Shown: positions 51,036 through 62,200 of the stretch, piece after piece
How positions within the stretch are numbered: position 1 is the first letter of the stretch
Layout of the letters: each line of letters starts with the position of its first letter
DNA from: an uncultured Eubacteriales bacterium
GTDB taxonomy: Bacteria; Bacillota; Clostridia; UBA1381; UMGS1253
DNA: 64,000 nucleotides
Assembly (NCBI GenBank): GCA_902492065.1
Contig: CABUKE010000007.1
Coordinates: 42,086 to 106,085, forward strand
Reading direction: 5' to 3'
The notes under the pieces: model-generated
Databases searched by the model: none
Told to the model about the DNA's origin: nothing
Seen by the model: only the letters and a program-made list of their open reading frames with translations
Translations under genes and position numbers: made by a program

Positions 51036-54026
51036 TTACTCTGTAACCGTATGGTTCTCAATCCAATAACTGCCGAAGTCCGTAGCCTGTACCAGAATCA
51101 GCGAGCCGATGTCGGAGATGGCTTCTGCGCCGGTACGGAAGTCATAGTTTTCTGCAACCAGCGTTTCCTCGCCCTGCTCCGGATAGGTCGGCGTAATCCA
51201 CACGCTCCACTTTTTCGTCTTTGCATTCAACTGTACTTTGAAGTGGTAGCGATAGTTTGCAATTGTTTGGAACGAAGTCGGCTTGTAACCGCCGCCGTTC
51301 ATGATATTGATTGTGCCGCCCTTGAGCTGGATGAGACAGTTTACTTTCTGATACGTTTTCTCCGACGCATCCGCGCTGTCATACATGATAACGCCGTCAA
51401 AGTCACCGTCCATTTCCGGCCCGAACACGAGGTCAAACTCCGCCGTCACGTCGCCGGTATATGCTTTGTCAAGCCGAATGTAGGATTCCTCTGGGAACTT
51501 GCCGCTGTACATGCCCGGCACGAGTGCACCTGCCGGCGCCTCTGTTACGCCGTCTTTGGGGTCTGCATCCGGCATGTCTGGAAGTTCTACAGCGTTCGGA
51601 TCTTTTGCTATCGTAGTCGGTGTTGTTTCAAAGCAGTGGAATGCACGCCAGATGTCTTTATCCATTGCATAACCACGCGTGAGAGAACTGTACTCGTACA
51701 CTTCATGCACGCTGCCGGTCGAATAGCCGTGATACCCTTCCTGCATCTTGAAGATGAGGTCGTTGTTGCCGACATACATCAGTGCGTCGATTGCCTGCTG
51801 TTCTTCGGAAACGGAGTCCCAGATGCCAAACAGCTTCAGGTTTGCCAGTGTCGGAACGATGCTCATAAAGCTGTCAAAGCCATAACCCGCATTACTGCGC
51901 AGACCGCTGCCGTCACCGCCGGCAAACTCGCTCATCATGCCGTTGTAGCCCTCATAGGGGGACGGTTTGCCGGAAATGATATAGCTGTAGTCTGCCTGGC
52001 CTTCTACGCCGTAGGAACTTTGAACAACTTTGCCATAAGTATATCTCATCAGATTACAATAGATTTCTTCAATCTGATCCAGGCCCATGCCATTGTATTT
52101 GAATGGAAGCTTGACGCCTTTTCCACTGCCGCCGCTCTGGCCTGCAACCATGCCGCTTGCACCAATGCCGCCGAGCAGCTTAACCTCGCCGCCGTTTTCC
52201 ATTGCGTCTTTTCCAGCTGGCTCCCAAGCGCCCTTAATGTTTGTAAAACCATATTCATCAAACTTTGCCATGTATTCGTCATAACTGAACGAGGTAAAGA
52301 TTTCATCAAGCTCCTCTGCACCAAAGTACATTGCGCCGGACAGTACAACCGGCAGGTACGCGTTGCGGTAGTTCGGGTTCCACGTCTTGCCAAAGTTGCC
52401 CATCAGATCTGTGCCCGTCTTGTAGTTGTTTGCATCGTTAAAGCCCCAGTTGCCTGCAACGGCGAGCGCCTTCATCAGCCAGTCCATGCGGTCCTTTTCG
52501 TCCTGTGTCAGTTCATTGTAGATGGAAGGCGTATTCTTTACTAGAACGAGATCCGCTGCAACGGTTGCGTGGCTCCAGTAACAGCCTACGCACGCAAACG
52601 GCTCGTTGCCGCCGCCAATCAGGGAGCGGAGCTGGGTAAGCGCGCCTTCCTTTGCCGTTGTACCGTCCGTCGCGGACAGATTTATACCGAGGTATTCGGA
52701 AAGAGCCAGATAGTAGAGTGCTTTTGCGCCCTTCTCGCCGGCACCGGCATTCGCGCCGCCCTTATAGCTGAGGGGCCTTGTTGCAACTGCATCGTCGATA
52801 ATATCCTGTGTAAAGGTCGGCGCTACGGCATAGTTGAGCGCCAGCGTGCCGGTCTTCAAATAGCCATACATTGCGCCGATCAGGCGTGCGTCTGCTTCTG
52901 CATCAAGGGTAACGCTCGGCTCTGTAATCAGAATCAGGCCGCGCTCATCCCAGTAAACGTTCTTGCCAAGCGCCTCAACGAGCGCACGCAGCGGGAGCAT
53001 GGTGCGGTCGTTGTAGGCCGCCGCCGCTGCATCGAGTGCAACCGCCTGGCCGTCAACGTACATCTCCGCTTGCCCAAGGGTAAGGGTAATGTTTTTGCCC
53101 GCGCCGGTTACGGTTGCTGTCTGAGTCGCTTCGTCCCAGCCAACTTCCGCGCCTACGCTCTCGGAAATAAACCGGAGCGGAACGAGCGTCCGGTCGTTTT
53201 CTGTAAACGGCACCACTGCTTCGTTTTCCGGGTCAACTTTGGTCAGTGCGTCGTTTGCATAGGCGTTTGCATAGTCAAGCAGGAGCGCAACGCCGCCGTT
53301 AAGCTTTGTCATATCTGCGGTATTAAGTTCGTAATCCTTTCCGGGGCCAACTGGCTTCATGGTCGGAGCCGGTTCATACTCTTCAGAAACGTCGCGCGGC
53401 TCTGTGCCCTGATATACTGCAAAGTTGTCTAAAAGGATACCACCTGTCGTCCCTTTTGCTACATACAGGCGCATATTAATGAATTCCTTTGCCGCGTCGC
53501 CTTTTATAGCAACATTTTTTTCAACCTGCTTACCGTCAACATAGGTCGAATAGGTCCGGTCAGTAAAGTTAAGCACAAAGGACAAATCGAGCCACTTGCC
53601 CTTTTTCAGCTTGCCAAGCTCTTTGTCGCTGCCGGCCGATTTTACGACATCGGCACTAAATGTTAACAGCGTACTCTGTTTTCTGTCCTTATCCTTAAAC
53701 TGTAGATTTCCGCCGGGGCTGTGGTCTTTGATGGAAAGCGAAAGATCCACTACAACATTGTCCCATCCAATGCCGTTTGTGTTTGCCTCATAATAGCAGT
53801 CCTCGCCGCCTGTCGTCTCAATCATAACGCATGTGTTGTCGTCTGAATCGGCGTATGCCTCAATTTTGTTTGATTTCGCAACGACAGCCGCACCCGTGGC
53901 GATGTCGCCGCTCTCATAGTCGCTGTAATACCAGACGGTTTTTTCCGCCGCAGATACCGCGCCGGGAACGAGGCCGATCAGCATGGCAAGCGACAACAGG
54001 CCTGCCAGCAGCTTTTTTCCTTTCAT
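51036..54026 (-). CDS. Large secreted protein with concanavalin-like and copper-amine-oxidase-N stalk domains
   Basis: 996 residues. Signal peptide KGKKLLAGLLSLAMLIGLVPGAVSA (~1-26). A jelly-roll, LamG-like domain (~30-208) is followed by a copper amine oxidase N-terminal domain (~246-368: VVPFTENDRTLVPLRFISESVGAEVGWDE..YNDRTMLPLRALVEALG), a stalk module common in secreted Clostridia proteins. Residues ~375-830 form a large Trp/Tyr-rich, probably helical catalytic region that I cannot assign. It recalls polysaccharide lyases by composition only. A second jelly-roll-like domain closes it. Perfect AAGGAGAGG ribosome site. Next to the divergent heparinase-like gene, it likely belongs to the same glycan-degrading set. 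Confidence 0.75.
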   Translation of the reverse strand: MKGKKLLAGLLSLAMLIGLVPGAVSAAEKTVWYYSDYESGDIATGAAVVAKSNKIEAYADSDDNTCVMIETTGGEDCYYEANTNGIGWDNVVVDLSLSIKDHSPGGNLQFKDKDRKQSTLLTFSADVVKSAGSDKELGKLKKGKWLDLSFVLNFTDRTYSTYVDGKQVEKNVAIKGDAAKEFINMRLYVAKGTTGGILLDNFAVYQGTEPRDVSEEYEPAPTMKPVGPGKDYELNTADMTKLNGGVALLLDYANAYANDALTKVDPENEAVVPFTENDRTLVPLRFISESVGAEVGWDEATQTATVTGAGKNITLTLGQAEMYVDGQAVALDAAAAAYNDRTMLPLRALVEALGKNVYWDERGLILITEPSVTLDAEADARLIGAMYGYLKTGTLALNYAVAPTFTQDIIDDAVATRPLSYKGGANAGAGEKGAKALYYLALSEYLGINLSATDGTTAKEGALTQLRSLIGGGNEPFACVGCYWSHATVAADLVLVKNTPSIYNELTQDEKDRMDWLMKALAVAGNWGFNDANNYKTGTDLMGNFGKTWNPNYRNAYLPVVLSGAMYFGAEELDEIFTSFSYDEYMAKFDEYGFTNIKGAWEPAGKDAMENGGEVKLLGGIGASGMVAGQSGGSGKGVKLPFKYNGMGLDQIEEIYCNLMRYTYGKVVQSSYGVEGQADYSYIISGKPSPYEGYNGMMSEFAGGDGSGLRSNAGYGFDSFMSIVPTLANLKLFGIWDSVSEEQQAIDALMYVGNNDLIFKMQEGYHGYSTGSVHEVYEYSSLTRGYAMDKDIWRAFHCFETTPTTIAKDPNAVELPDMPDADPKDGVTEAPAGALVPGMYSGKFPEESYIRLDKAYTGDVTAEFDLVFGPEMDGDFDGVIMYDSADASEKTYQKVNCLIQLKGGTINIMNGGGYKPTSFQTIANYRYHFKVQLNAKTKKWSVWITPTYPEQGEETLVAENYDFRTGAEAISDIGSLILVQATDFGSYWIENHTVTE

Positions 54027-54419
54027 ATTATCCTCTCCTTATGTAGTATGGTTTTGGGCTGTGAGGGACGCCCGCCCCTGTCGCAGACTTTTATTCTGTC
54101 TGTTCTAAAAAAAGTATTATATAGGCAAAACAGAATATAAGCCAGAAACATAAAAGATACACACCAATTATAACACTTTTTTGTGTAAATTTCCATACAA
54201 AATTATACACATTGTTTTTAATAATGATAAATATGCAATGTATTTATATAAAACTACTAATACAGGAGACACAATTACTCTTGTTTGTAGGAAGATAAAA
54301 CATAAATATAAAAAAACATACATATCTAAAAATGGTTGTACGCCAATCATGCTGCTGTGCTTCATGCTGAAAGAGCCTGAGATTCATATTTAAACTACTA
54401 TTCTTATACGGCCAGTCAT
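54027..54419. other. AT-rich intergenic region, no gene seen
   Basis: About 390 bp between the secreted-protein gene (leftward) and the small ORF (rightward). A minus-strand TATAAT at ~54109-54114 could be the -10 of the leftward gene, but no good -35 box is present. No coding frame or RNA is recognised. Confidence 0.5.
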
Positions 54420-54719
54420 ATGGTTCAAGCAAAGTATATGATATGCAAATTTAACGATTTAACGACGAAGGGACGTGTTTTGTTGAAAGAAACAGCCAAT
54501 TATATTGTTGCAAGGGGGTATCCGTCTGACCGGGCTGCTGCTGCAATCCACGAACGGCAGATGATTGTTCAGATAGAAGAACTTACGGAGTATCACCGGG
54601 TGTATGTGGGCTCAACGGCAGAACTGTGTGACACCGCTGCTGAGGGCGAACCGGCGAGCCTGGTCATCATGCAGTTCCGGTCAAACAACCCGCGCGGTAT
54701 GGATATACTGAAATTATAA
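54420..54719 (+). CDS. Small hypothetical protein
   Basis: 99 residues from ATG 54420. The conserved-looking part is LLKETANYIVARGYPSDRAAAAIHERQMIVQIEELTEYHRVYVG, with no signal peptide or membrane segment. AAGGGA at 54469-54474 suggests the real start may be a TTG near 54483, giving ~78 residues. No family recognised. A clear terminator follows, which supports it being a real transcript. Confidence 0.5.
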   Translation: MVQAKYMICKFNDLTTKGRVLLKETANYIVARGYPSDRAAAAIHERQMIVQIEELTEYHRVYVGSTAELCDTAAEGEPASLVIMQFRSNNPRGMDILKL

Positions 54720-54730
54720 AAGTTTGCTAA

Positions 54731-54762
54731 AAAGAGAGGGCTCCTCCTCTCTTTTTTTTATA
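54731..54762 (+). terminator. Terminator after the small hypothetical gene
   Basis: AAAGAGAGG / CCTCTCTTT followed by a T run. Confidence 0.8.
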
Positions 54763-54768
54763 ATATTA

Positions 54769-54796
54769 TTGACAAAACATATAAAAATGTTATACT
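54769..54796 (+). promoter_or_regulatory. Promoter of the second heparinase-like gene
   Basis: TTGACA (54769-54774), 16 bp, TATACT (54791-54796), ~66 bp before the start codon. Confidence 0.75.
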
Positions 54797-54862
54797 GAAA
54801 ACACATACTTTTAGGAGAGAAGCATAAGGCTATTTGATTTCAGAAAGGAAAGGGAGAAATTT

Positions 54863-57800
54863 ATGAAAAAGAGCTTTGCAAAGGTAGTCAGCTCTGTTCT
54901 GGCAATCGCCATGCTGTTTACCTGTCTGCCGTTCGGTGCGGGCGTTTTGGCGGCGGGGGACGGTGCCGAAAATGTGTTTGAAACGGAAGACGGCCTCCTC
55001 GACATTGAGGCGGAGGAACTTGCCTACGACGAAGAGCGCATTGACGAGCTTAAGTCGGATTTGTATTCCGGCGGCGCGGCGCTCAAGCCGTTGATTGAGG
55101 ACAAGAATCAGCCGGCGCAGGATGCGGCTGCGTCTGTGGAAGTACAGTTTACAGCAGACAAGGACGGAACGTATTACATATGGATGCGCCACACGGCGTC
55201 CGTGGAACGCATGAATGGCGGCAATCTGTGGTTGTCACTCAATAATGGCGTCTATAACTTCACGAACCTGAAGGCGGAGGCGGAAGCACCCGCATGGTTC
55301 GTGCTCGGGAAGGTTACGCTCAAGGCAGGGGAGACTGGTTCGGTGCGTATTATTCCGCGCCAAATTGTTTCAATTGGTTACGACCGTTTTATCATCAGCT
55401 GCGATGAGACGTATGTGCCGACAGACAAAGAGCTTAACATTAAAGCGTCCGCACAGGCGACGAGCTATCCGATTCCGACACCTACACCGCCGCCGGAGGC
55501 AATTGAGCCAAACGCGGACGGCACCTACGACATCATCGACTTTGACGACGAGGAAAGCGTAAAAAAGTACGGCTTTACGGCAAGCAAGGAGAACAAAGAG
55601 GATACAAAATATACGGCAGAGTGGTATCCGAACAACGTGCGCGACCTGCATATTAAGGACGTCAACAATCTGTCAAATTTCAATATGCTCAAGATTCGGG
55701 TCTACGGTAACAGCAAGGTTCCGGTTACGTTCCTGCTCCAGCTTATGAGTAACGACCCGGACACGGAGGGCGACGACTATTACGGGAAAACAATAACTGT
55801 TGACCAGGATGGGTGGCAGGAGTTTGTAATTCCATTTTCGGAAATCGGCGCGACGCGCTCGCCGCTCGGCTTTGACCAGATAACGGCGATTTCTCTGCGT
55901 ACAAAGGGATGGGATATTGAAAACCCGGAGGGGTCGGTATTATATTTTGACAAGTTCCAGCTTGTCCGCGATGAGGAGATTGCAAGAGAAGAGGAGATTT
56001 TAAAACAGGAGGAAGAAGCGCAGGCAACGTCCGACCCGACAGACTTATCCAAGGTTGAGGACGCGGTATGCCTGTTTTTGGGCAACGGCCACGCCTATTC
56101 TAAACAGCAGCGCGTGGCGATTGACCCGGACAATCCGGACGTGGTGCCATTTACAGAAAACGACCGGACGCTCGTCCCGATACGCTTTATTTCCGAGCAG
56201 CTCGGTGCAGAGGTTGCTTACGACGAGGCGACGGAACAGGTTTCCGTTAAAAAAGACGGAATCGAGATTACTATGACGATCGGCTCCAACACGGTTTATA
56301 AAAACGGGCAGGAGGTCGTGCTCGATGTTGCGGCCAATACCTACAACGATCGGACATTCGTGCCGCTGCGCGCGTGCGCGGAGCTGCTCAACAAGCAGGT
56401 GTACTGGCACGACATGGGCCTGATCGTCATTTCGGACTATGAAAACATTTATGACGACGACAAGGATTTGGGTATCCTGTATACGATTATCCAGAATATT
56501 ATCTTTGACCGGCCGACCGGCGAACAGATGATGGCGGATTTGCAGGCAACCAACCCGAACGACGCGCACCCGCGCCTGCTGGCAAACGCGCAGCAGATTG
56601 CGGAGATTAAAGAACGCGCAAAGACGGACACCGTGCTGCAAAGCTGGATTGACAGCATTGAAAAGAGCAGCCAGGGAATCTTAGAGCAGCCGACGGTTGA
56701 ATTTATTCCAGAGCTTGGCTACGATAACGGTATGTTGACTGTTGCGCGCACAGCAAAGGAAAAGCTGTACAAGATGGCGTTTTTGTACCAGTTTACGGAT
56801 GACGACAAGTATGCGGAGCGCGCATGGAAGGAGTTAGAGGAAATCTGCTCCTGGCCGGACTGGCACCCGGGCCACTTCCTCGACACGGGCGAGTTGTCCT
56901 ACGGCGTAGCGCTTGCGTACGACTGGTGCTATGACTACTTTACGCCGGAGCAGCGCAAAACAATAGAGGATGCGCTCCACCAGAACGCGGTCATGGACGG
57001 TATCGGCGCGTATAACGGCACGACGGACAAGATGGATAGCGGCACGCACAACCGGAGCGGTTGGACCAAGGCGACGACCAACTGGAACGCGGTCTGCAAC
57101 GCGGGGCTTTTGATGGCGAGTGCGGCGATTGCGAACGTATATCCCGAGGACTGCACCACGCTTTTGGGCCATATTATCAAGTCGGTGGAGCTGGGCGTGA
57201 AGGATTATGCGCCGGACGGCGGCTACGCAGAGGGGCCGGGTTACTGGGAGTACGGCACAACGTACCTCGTTTGGCTGATTGCCAGCATGGACAGCGCTTT
57301 TGGTACAAACTACGGCCTGTATCAGTGGCCGGGCGTAAGTACGACACAGTATTATGCGTCCTATGTTGACGGTCCGACAGGCTCGTTCAACTATAGTGAC
57401 AGCGGCTCAAGCCATATGGATGGGTCAAGCTCGTTCTGGTTTGCAAACAAAAACGGCGACCCGGATTTGGCGGGTCTGCGCTATAATAATCTGATTGAAA
57501 ACGGCGGAGGGGCGACGCCCAAAGATGTACTCTGGTACAATCCGGACAATATCAGCGCGAAGGTTGACCTTCCGAACGACCGGCTGTTCAAGGGGATTGA
57601 TACGGCGTTCTTCCGCACAAACTGGACGGACAGCTCGATGGTGTTTGCCGGCTTCCACGGCGGGAAGAACAACTCCAACCACGGCAACCTCGACGTTGGG
57701 ACGTTTGTGCTCGACGCAGAGGGCGAGCGCTGGTTTATCGACTTGGGCGGCGACAACTACTCCCTGCCGAACTATTTTGGCATGGAAGGCCGCAGCACTT

Positions 57801-59020
57801 ACTACCGCGGCCGCGCGGAGGGCCAGAACACCGTCTGTGTCAACCCGGACAAAAAGGCCGACCAGGTCTACACCGCGCGCGGTCGTATCACGGACTATGT
57901 GTCAAAGCCGAAGGGTGCATACGCTATCATGGATATGAAGAGCGCGCTGGGCGTTTTGAAGGTGTCGCAGGCGCAGCGCGGTATGCTCTTTACGAATAAC
58001 CGCCGCGCGGTCGTTTTGCAGGATGAGATGACATTGCTTGAGCCGGGCGAGGTATGGTGGTTTGCACATACGCAGGCGGATATCGAGGTTGCGCCGGACG
58101 GCAAGTCGGCGATTCTGACGCAGAACGGCAAACGGATGAGCGCGGTCATTACGTCGGACAATGATGCGAAGTTTACGGTGATGGATGCGGTGAAGCTCCC
58201 GACCTCGCCGGAAACGCATGAACTGGAGACTGCAAACACCGGCATCCGCAAGCTGGCGATTCATCTGACTAATGTGAAGGACGTTAACCTTGCTGTGACG
58301 TTCCGGATGCTCGAGGATGGCGAGACAGAACCTTCCTATAAATATACGTATACAAAAATGGCGGACTGGGAAATCCCGGATGGTACGCTGGAGGTGCCGA
58401 CAGCGACGGACGTGCGCGTAAACGGCCAGACGGTGGAAAACTATAATCCCTATGCGACAGATTACACCGTAATCCTGCCGTATGGTACGACGGAGGTGCC
58501 AACGGTTGAGGCTACGGCGGCGGACGGCTACGAATATACGATTACCATGCCGGAGTCGCTCCCGGGCACGGCAAGTATCAAAGTGTTCGACCCCAATGAT
58601 AGGAGCATTTCGCAGACGTACAGCGTGTTTATCCGTGCGGAAAAGGGCGTGGAAATCGTGGCGAGCCATAACCAGGAAGGCAACACGCCGGAAAACAGTA
58701 TGGACGGCGACTATGTATCGCGCTGGGCCGCGGAAGGAAGCGCGTGGATTAAGTATACCTTTATTGAACCACGGGAGATTTCCTCCGTATGGATTGCATA
58801 CTACAGCGCGAGCGAAACGAGAAAGGCGAAGCTCGAGATCCAGGTTTCCGAAGATGGGGAAAACTTTGTTTCCGTATTCAAGGGCATGAGCACAGCCTCC
58901 GAGGTCGAGCTTGAAGAGTTTAAGCTGCCGCAGCCCATGACAGTCAAAGCTGTCAAAGTGCTCGGAGAGGGCAATACCGTTAATAACTGGAATGTAATTG
59001 CAGAGATTGATTTCCGATAG
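54863..59020 (+). CDS. Secreted multidomain heparinase II/III-like lyase
   Basis: 1385 residues. Signal peptide KKSFAKVVSSVLAIAMLFTCLPFGAGVLA, then a carbohydrate-binding-like domain (~45-185), a Pro/Thr linker, a second beta-sandwich (~215-375), a copper-amine-oxidase-N stalk domain (~398-528: VVPFTENDRTLVPIRFISEQLGAEVAYDE), and the lyase unit. The lyase has a helical toroid from HPRLLANAQQ (~569) and a heparinase II/III beta domain with NNSNHGNLDVGTFVLDAEGERWFIDLGGDNY (~936-966). A cadherin-like module (~1170-1255) and an F5/8-type-C sugar-binding domain (~1260-1385) end it. It likely depolymerises an acidic glycan outside the cell. GGAAAGGGAG site before ATG 54863. Confidence 0.85.
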   Translation: MKKSFAKVVSSVLAIAMLFTCLPFGAGVLAAGDGAENVFETEDGLLDIEAEELAYDEERIDELKSDLYSGGAALKPLIEDKNQPAQDAAASVEVQFTADKDGTYYIWMRHTASVERMNGGNLWLSLNNGVYNFTNLKAEAEAPAWFVLGKVTLKAGETGSVRIIPRQIVSIGYDRFIISCDETYVPTDKELNIKASAQATSYPIPTPTPPPEAIEPNADGTYDIIDFDDEESVKKYGFTASKENKEDTKYTAEWYPNNVRDLHIKDVNNLSNFNMLKIRVYGNSKVPVTFLLQLMSNDPDTEGDDYYGKTITVDQDGWQEFVIPFSEIGATRSPLGFDQITAISLRTKGWDIENPEGSVLYFDKFQLVRDEEIAREEEILKQEEEAQATSDPTDLSKVEDAVCLFLGNGHAYSKQQRVAIDPDNPDVVPFTENDRTLVPIRFISEQLGAEVAYDEATEQVSVKKDGIEITMTIGSNTVYKNGQEVVLDVAANTYNDRTFVPLRACAELLNKQVYWHDMGLIVISDYENIYDDDKDLGILYTIIQNIIFDRPTGEQMMADLQATNPNDAHPRLLANAQQIAEIKERAKTDTVLQSWIDSIEKSSQGILEQPTVEFIPELGYDNGMLTVARTAKEKLYKMAFLYQFTDDDKYAERAWKELEEICSWPDWHPGHFLDTGELSYGVALAYDWCYDYFTPEQRKTIEDALHQNAVMDGIGAYNGTTDKMDSGTHNRSGWTKATTNWNAVCNAGLLMASAAIANVYPEDCTTLLGHIIKSVELGVKDYAPDGGYAEGPGYWEYGTTYLVWLIASMDSAFGTNYGLYQWPGVSTTQYYASYVDGPTGSFNYSDSGSSHMDGSSSFWFANKNGDPDLAGLRYNNLIENGGGATPKDVLWYNPDNISAKVDLPNDRLFKGIDTAFFRTNWTDSSMVFAGFHGGKNNSNHGNLDVGTFVLDAEGERWFIDLGGDNYSLPNYFGMEGRSTYYRGRAEGQNTVCVNPDKKADQVYTARGRITDYVSKPKGAYAIMDMKSALGVLKVSQAQRGMLFTNNRRAVVLQDEMTLLEPGEVWWFAHTQADIEVAPDGKSAILTQNGKRMSAVITSDNDAKFTVMDAVKLPTSPETHELETANTGIRKLAIHLTNVKDVNLAVTFRMLEDGETEPSYKYTYTKMADWEIPDGTLEVPTATDVRVNGQTVENYNPYATDYTVILPYGTTEVPTVEATAADGYEYTITMPESLPGTASIKVFDPNDRSISQTYSVFIRAEKGVEIVASHNQEGNTPENSMDGDYVSRWAAEGSAWIKYTFIEPREISSVWIAYYSASETRKAKLEIQVSEDGENFVSVFKGMSTASEVELEEFKLPQPMTVKAVKVLGEGNTVNNWNVIAEIDFR

Positions 59021-59030
59021 AATAAGCTTA

Positions 59031-59066
59031 AAAAGCCCCGCTTTATATATGCGGGGCTTTTTTGTA
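59031..59066 (+). terminator. Terminator after the second lyase gene
   Basis: AAAAGCCCCGC / GCGGGGCTTTT, 9-nt loop, T run. Confidence 0.85.
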
Positions 59067-59139
59067 TAAAAAAATCAACAGAGGAAACAAAAAGACATGG
59101 AGTAAAAATATAATAATATTGACTTTTTGACAGAACAAA

Positions 59140-59169
59140 TTGACAAATATTTATTCTATTTGGTATAAT
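59140..59169 (+). promoter_or_regulatory. Promoter of the polysaccharide-deacetylase gene
   Basis: TTGACA (59140-59145), 18 bp, TATAAT (59164-59169). Confidence 0.8.
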
Positions 59170-59246
59170 AAATCTGTGAATAGACTACAATTGTCTGCAA
59201 ATATTTTTTTACAGAATATACAAATATACAAGTGGGAGGAATTGTT

Positions 59247-62200
59247 ATGGCAAAAAAGTGTTTGGCAATGTTTTTGTGCATTGCGATGGTTTTGTCGCTG
59301 GTGACACTGCCGACCGCATTTGCGGCAGAGGGTGACCTGTTCAGCGATGACTTTGAGAACCGCGGCGAAGTCGGTACAAAGATTCCAGAGGGCGGCGGAA
59401 CGAACTGGGACGCCAACTACGGCCCGGTTGTGGTTGGAGTAGATCCGCTTAACCCGGACAATAAGGTGGCGGAATATGCCGCTTCCGAAGGCCAGCAGTA
59501 TCCGCCGATGCACAAGAAGGTAGCGATGGCAGTAGGGACGACGACGTTGTTTTCTGGTAGGGTTATGCTGCACCCGACGGAAAATGCAGTTCCGAATTTC
59601 TATCTGGAATTACGTAAAGCGTCGGATGGTGGCGTAAGGCAGACTATTTTTGGAATTTCGACAAATGCGATTACCCTCTTAACCAGCAAAGAAAGCAATG
59701 GCAGTGCTGTTGCGGATAAGTGGATTTCTTATGCTGCATACATCACGCCTGCTGGATCTGGAGAAAATTCAAAGATACTTATTGTCCTGACAAGTGAGGA
59801 CGGCACGGGCTTAAAGAACAAGGACGGTGAATTGACGAGTTCTATTACACTGGAAACGGAAGTCAATTTAGACAACATGGATATAGGGGGCGAGGGTGAG
59901 CAAGGAAAACAACATGCGGGCAATATGGTGCATAACAGTAATGTTCCGTATTATGCAGAAGATAATTCGGCGCGTATCTATCTCGACGACGTAAGAATCT
60001 ACAACACGGCGTCGCTCTCGACCGACGCAACACTCTCGTCGCTGTCGTACAACGGCACACCGGTCGATGGGTTTGACCCGTCTAAAACGACCTATAACAT
60101 CCGGGTGGAGGATGGTGTCGACTCAGTAGCAGTTACGGCACAGGCGACCGATCCGAACGCGGAGATTGTATCAATCAGCCCGGCGCAGCTGACAGAGTTC
60201 CCAGGAAGCGTTTCCGTAACGGTGAAGGCGGAAGCCGGCACTACGCAGATCTACACGGTTTATTTTTCCAAAAAGCTCAGCGGCGACACGATGGAAGCCA
60301 GCATTATGAGTACAAAAGGCAATGCCGGCGCAATCGCCACGATTATTTCCGACGATGGTGTGATTGACAGCGGGCGGATTTTAGATGAACTGACGCAGAA
60401 ATATGAAATCCCGTTAACCTGTGCCGGTATTATCAGAAGCTCGTTTATAGGCGGCAATCTGGCAAAATGGCAAGAAATTGAAAGCCGCGGTTGGATTGAG
60501 GTGATCAATCATTCATGGACGCATCCGAATCGGATGAGTGATGACCCTCAGTATAAGGATGCGCTTTGTGTAGGTACAGATATAAAGTGTAACTCTGAAG
60601 AAGGATTGAAAATGGAGTTGGTAGACTCAAAGGAATACTTTGAGCAGAATTTTGAAACCGACGCAATCAGCTTTGCTGCGCCGAACAATTCGATGTCGAC
60701 ACGCGGCTATGAAATCATGAAGGAGCAGGGTTACTATTCGGCTCGTCTGGGTTCTCGCGGATTCAACAATATCCCGCCGGAGGATGGGACAAAAGGGGGC
60801 CAGTGGATGAACCTCTATATGCAGGGCATCGGCGACGGTGGGAACAATACCGCAACGCGCGATGGCTGGGTTGAGACCGCAATCGAAAAAGGACAGTGGC
60901 TCGTTGAGATGTGGCACAATGTATCCGAAAACGGTACGGGCGGTTATCAGCCGATTTCGAGAGCGGCGGCGGAGGAGCATATCTCCCATATGGTAGAGAG
61001 GCGCGACGCGGGCGAGCTCTGGATTGCTGGTTTCGTAGAAGCGACGAAGTATTTGCGGGAATATCAGGTATCGAGCGTATCTGCGGCCAAGACGGCTGAC
61101 GGCAAGGTACAGGCAGAGGTAACGTATCCTTCCGGTGCGCTCCCGAGCGAAATATTTGATTATCCGCTTACGGTTAAAGTAGAAGTGCCGGAGGAGTGGG
61201 GCGCTGTATCGATTACGCAGAATGGCGCGGCAAGCACGGCGACCACCTTTACAGAGGGCAATGTCAACTATGTATACGCCGATATCGTCCCGAATCAGGG
61301 CGCGGCTGTCTTGGAGGACGCAGGCGCGTCGAACCTGCTGTCGGACATCAAGCTCAACGGCGTAAGCATGAGCGACTTTAACCCGGCACAGAACACGTAT
61401 GAGATTGAGAAGCAGACGAGCGAACTCCCAGTTGAAATTACGGCGGTTGCGCTCAACTCGAAAGTGAATGTAGAGATTTCGCAGGCGACGGTGACTGAAG
61501 TGCCGACAACTGTTACCATAACGCTCAGCGGGGATAGCATTGATACAAATGTTTACACGCTTAACTTTATCTATGCACGGTCGACAAACAATCTGTTGTC
61601 CGGTATTACGGTCAACGGTAAAGCAATCAGTAATTTTGCGGCAGAGGAAACTGCTTATTCCGTTACGACGGAAGGCGTAGAAGAAAGTGCAACCGTTGTC
61701 GCGACTGCGGCGGACGCAAAGGCGACGGTAAGCTACAGCCCATCCGCGACGATTGCTCTGCCGGGGCAGGTAAAAATTACGGTCACGGCTGAAAATGAGT
61801 CGACAAAAACTTACACGGTTGACATCAAGAGCCGCGGCGACGATGTAGAGTATTTATTTGACAGTTATGATACATATACGGAAAATAAACAGATTACAAC
61901 TGGAAAATGGAACGGTTTTAACTTTAGTGCTGATACGACAACTTACGGCGTATTGGCGGTGAAAGACCCAACTGACGACTCAAACATGGTCGGCAAAATG
62001 TTTAACACCGGCGCTTCCGGCCAGAACCAGCAGATGAACAAGCAGCTCGGCGCGACGACGACGGAGCCTGTTATCATCAGCGGGCGGATCATGATCCCGG
62101 CAGATACGGTGGGTTCCGGCTCCTACATGGATGTTCTCGTACGCGGAGAAGGCATTAACCTTACGACGATAGCTAACTTTAAAGACGACAGCAGCATTAT

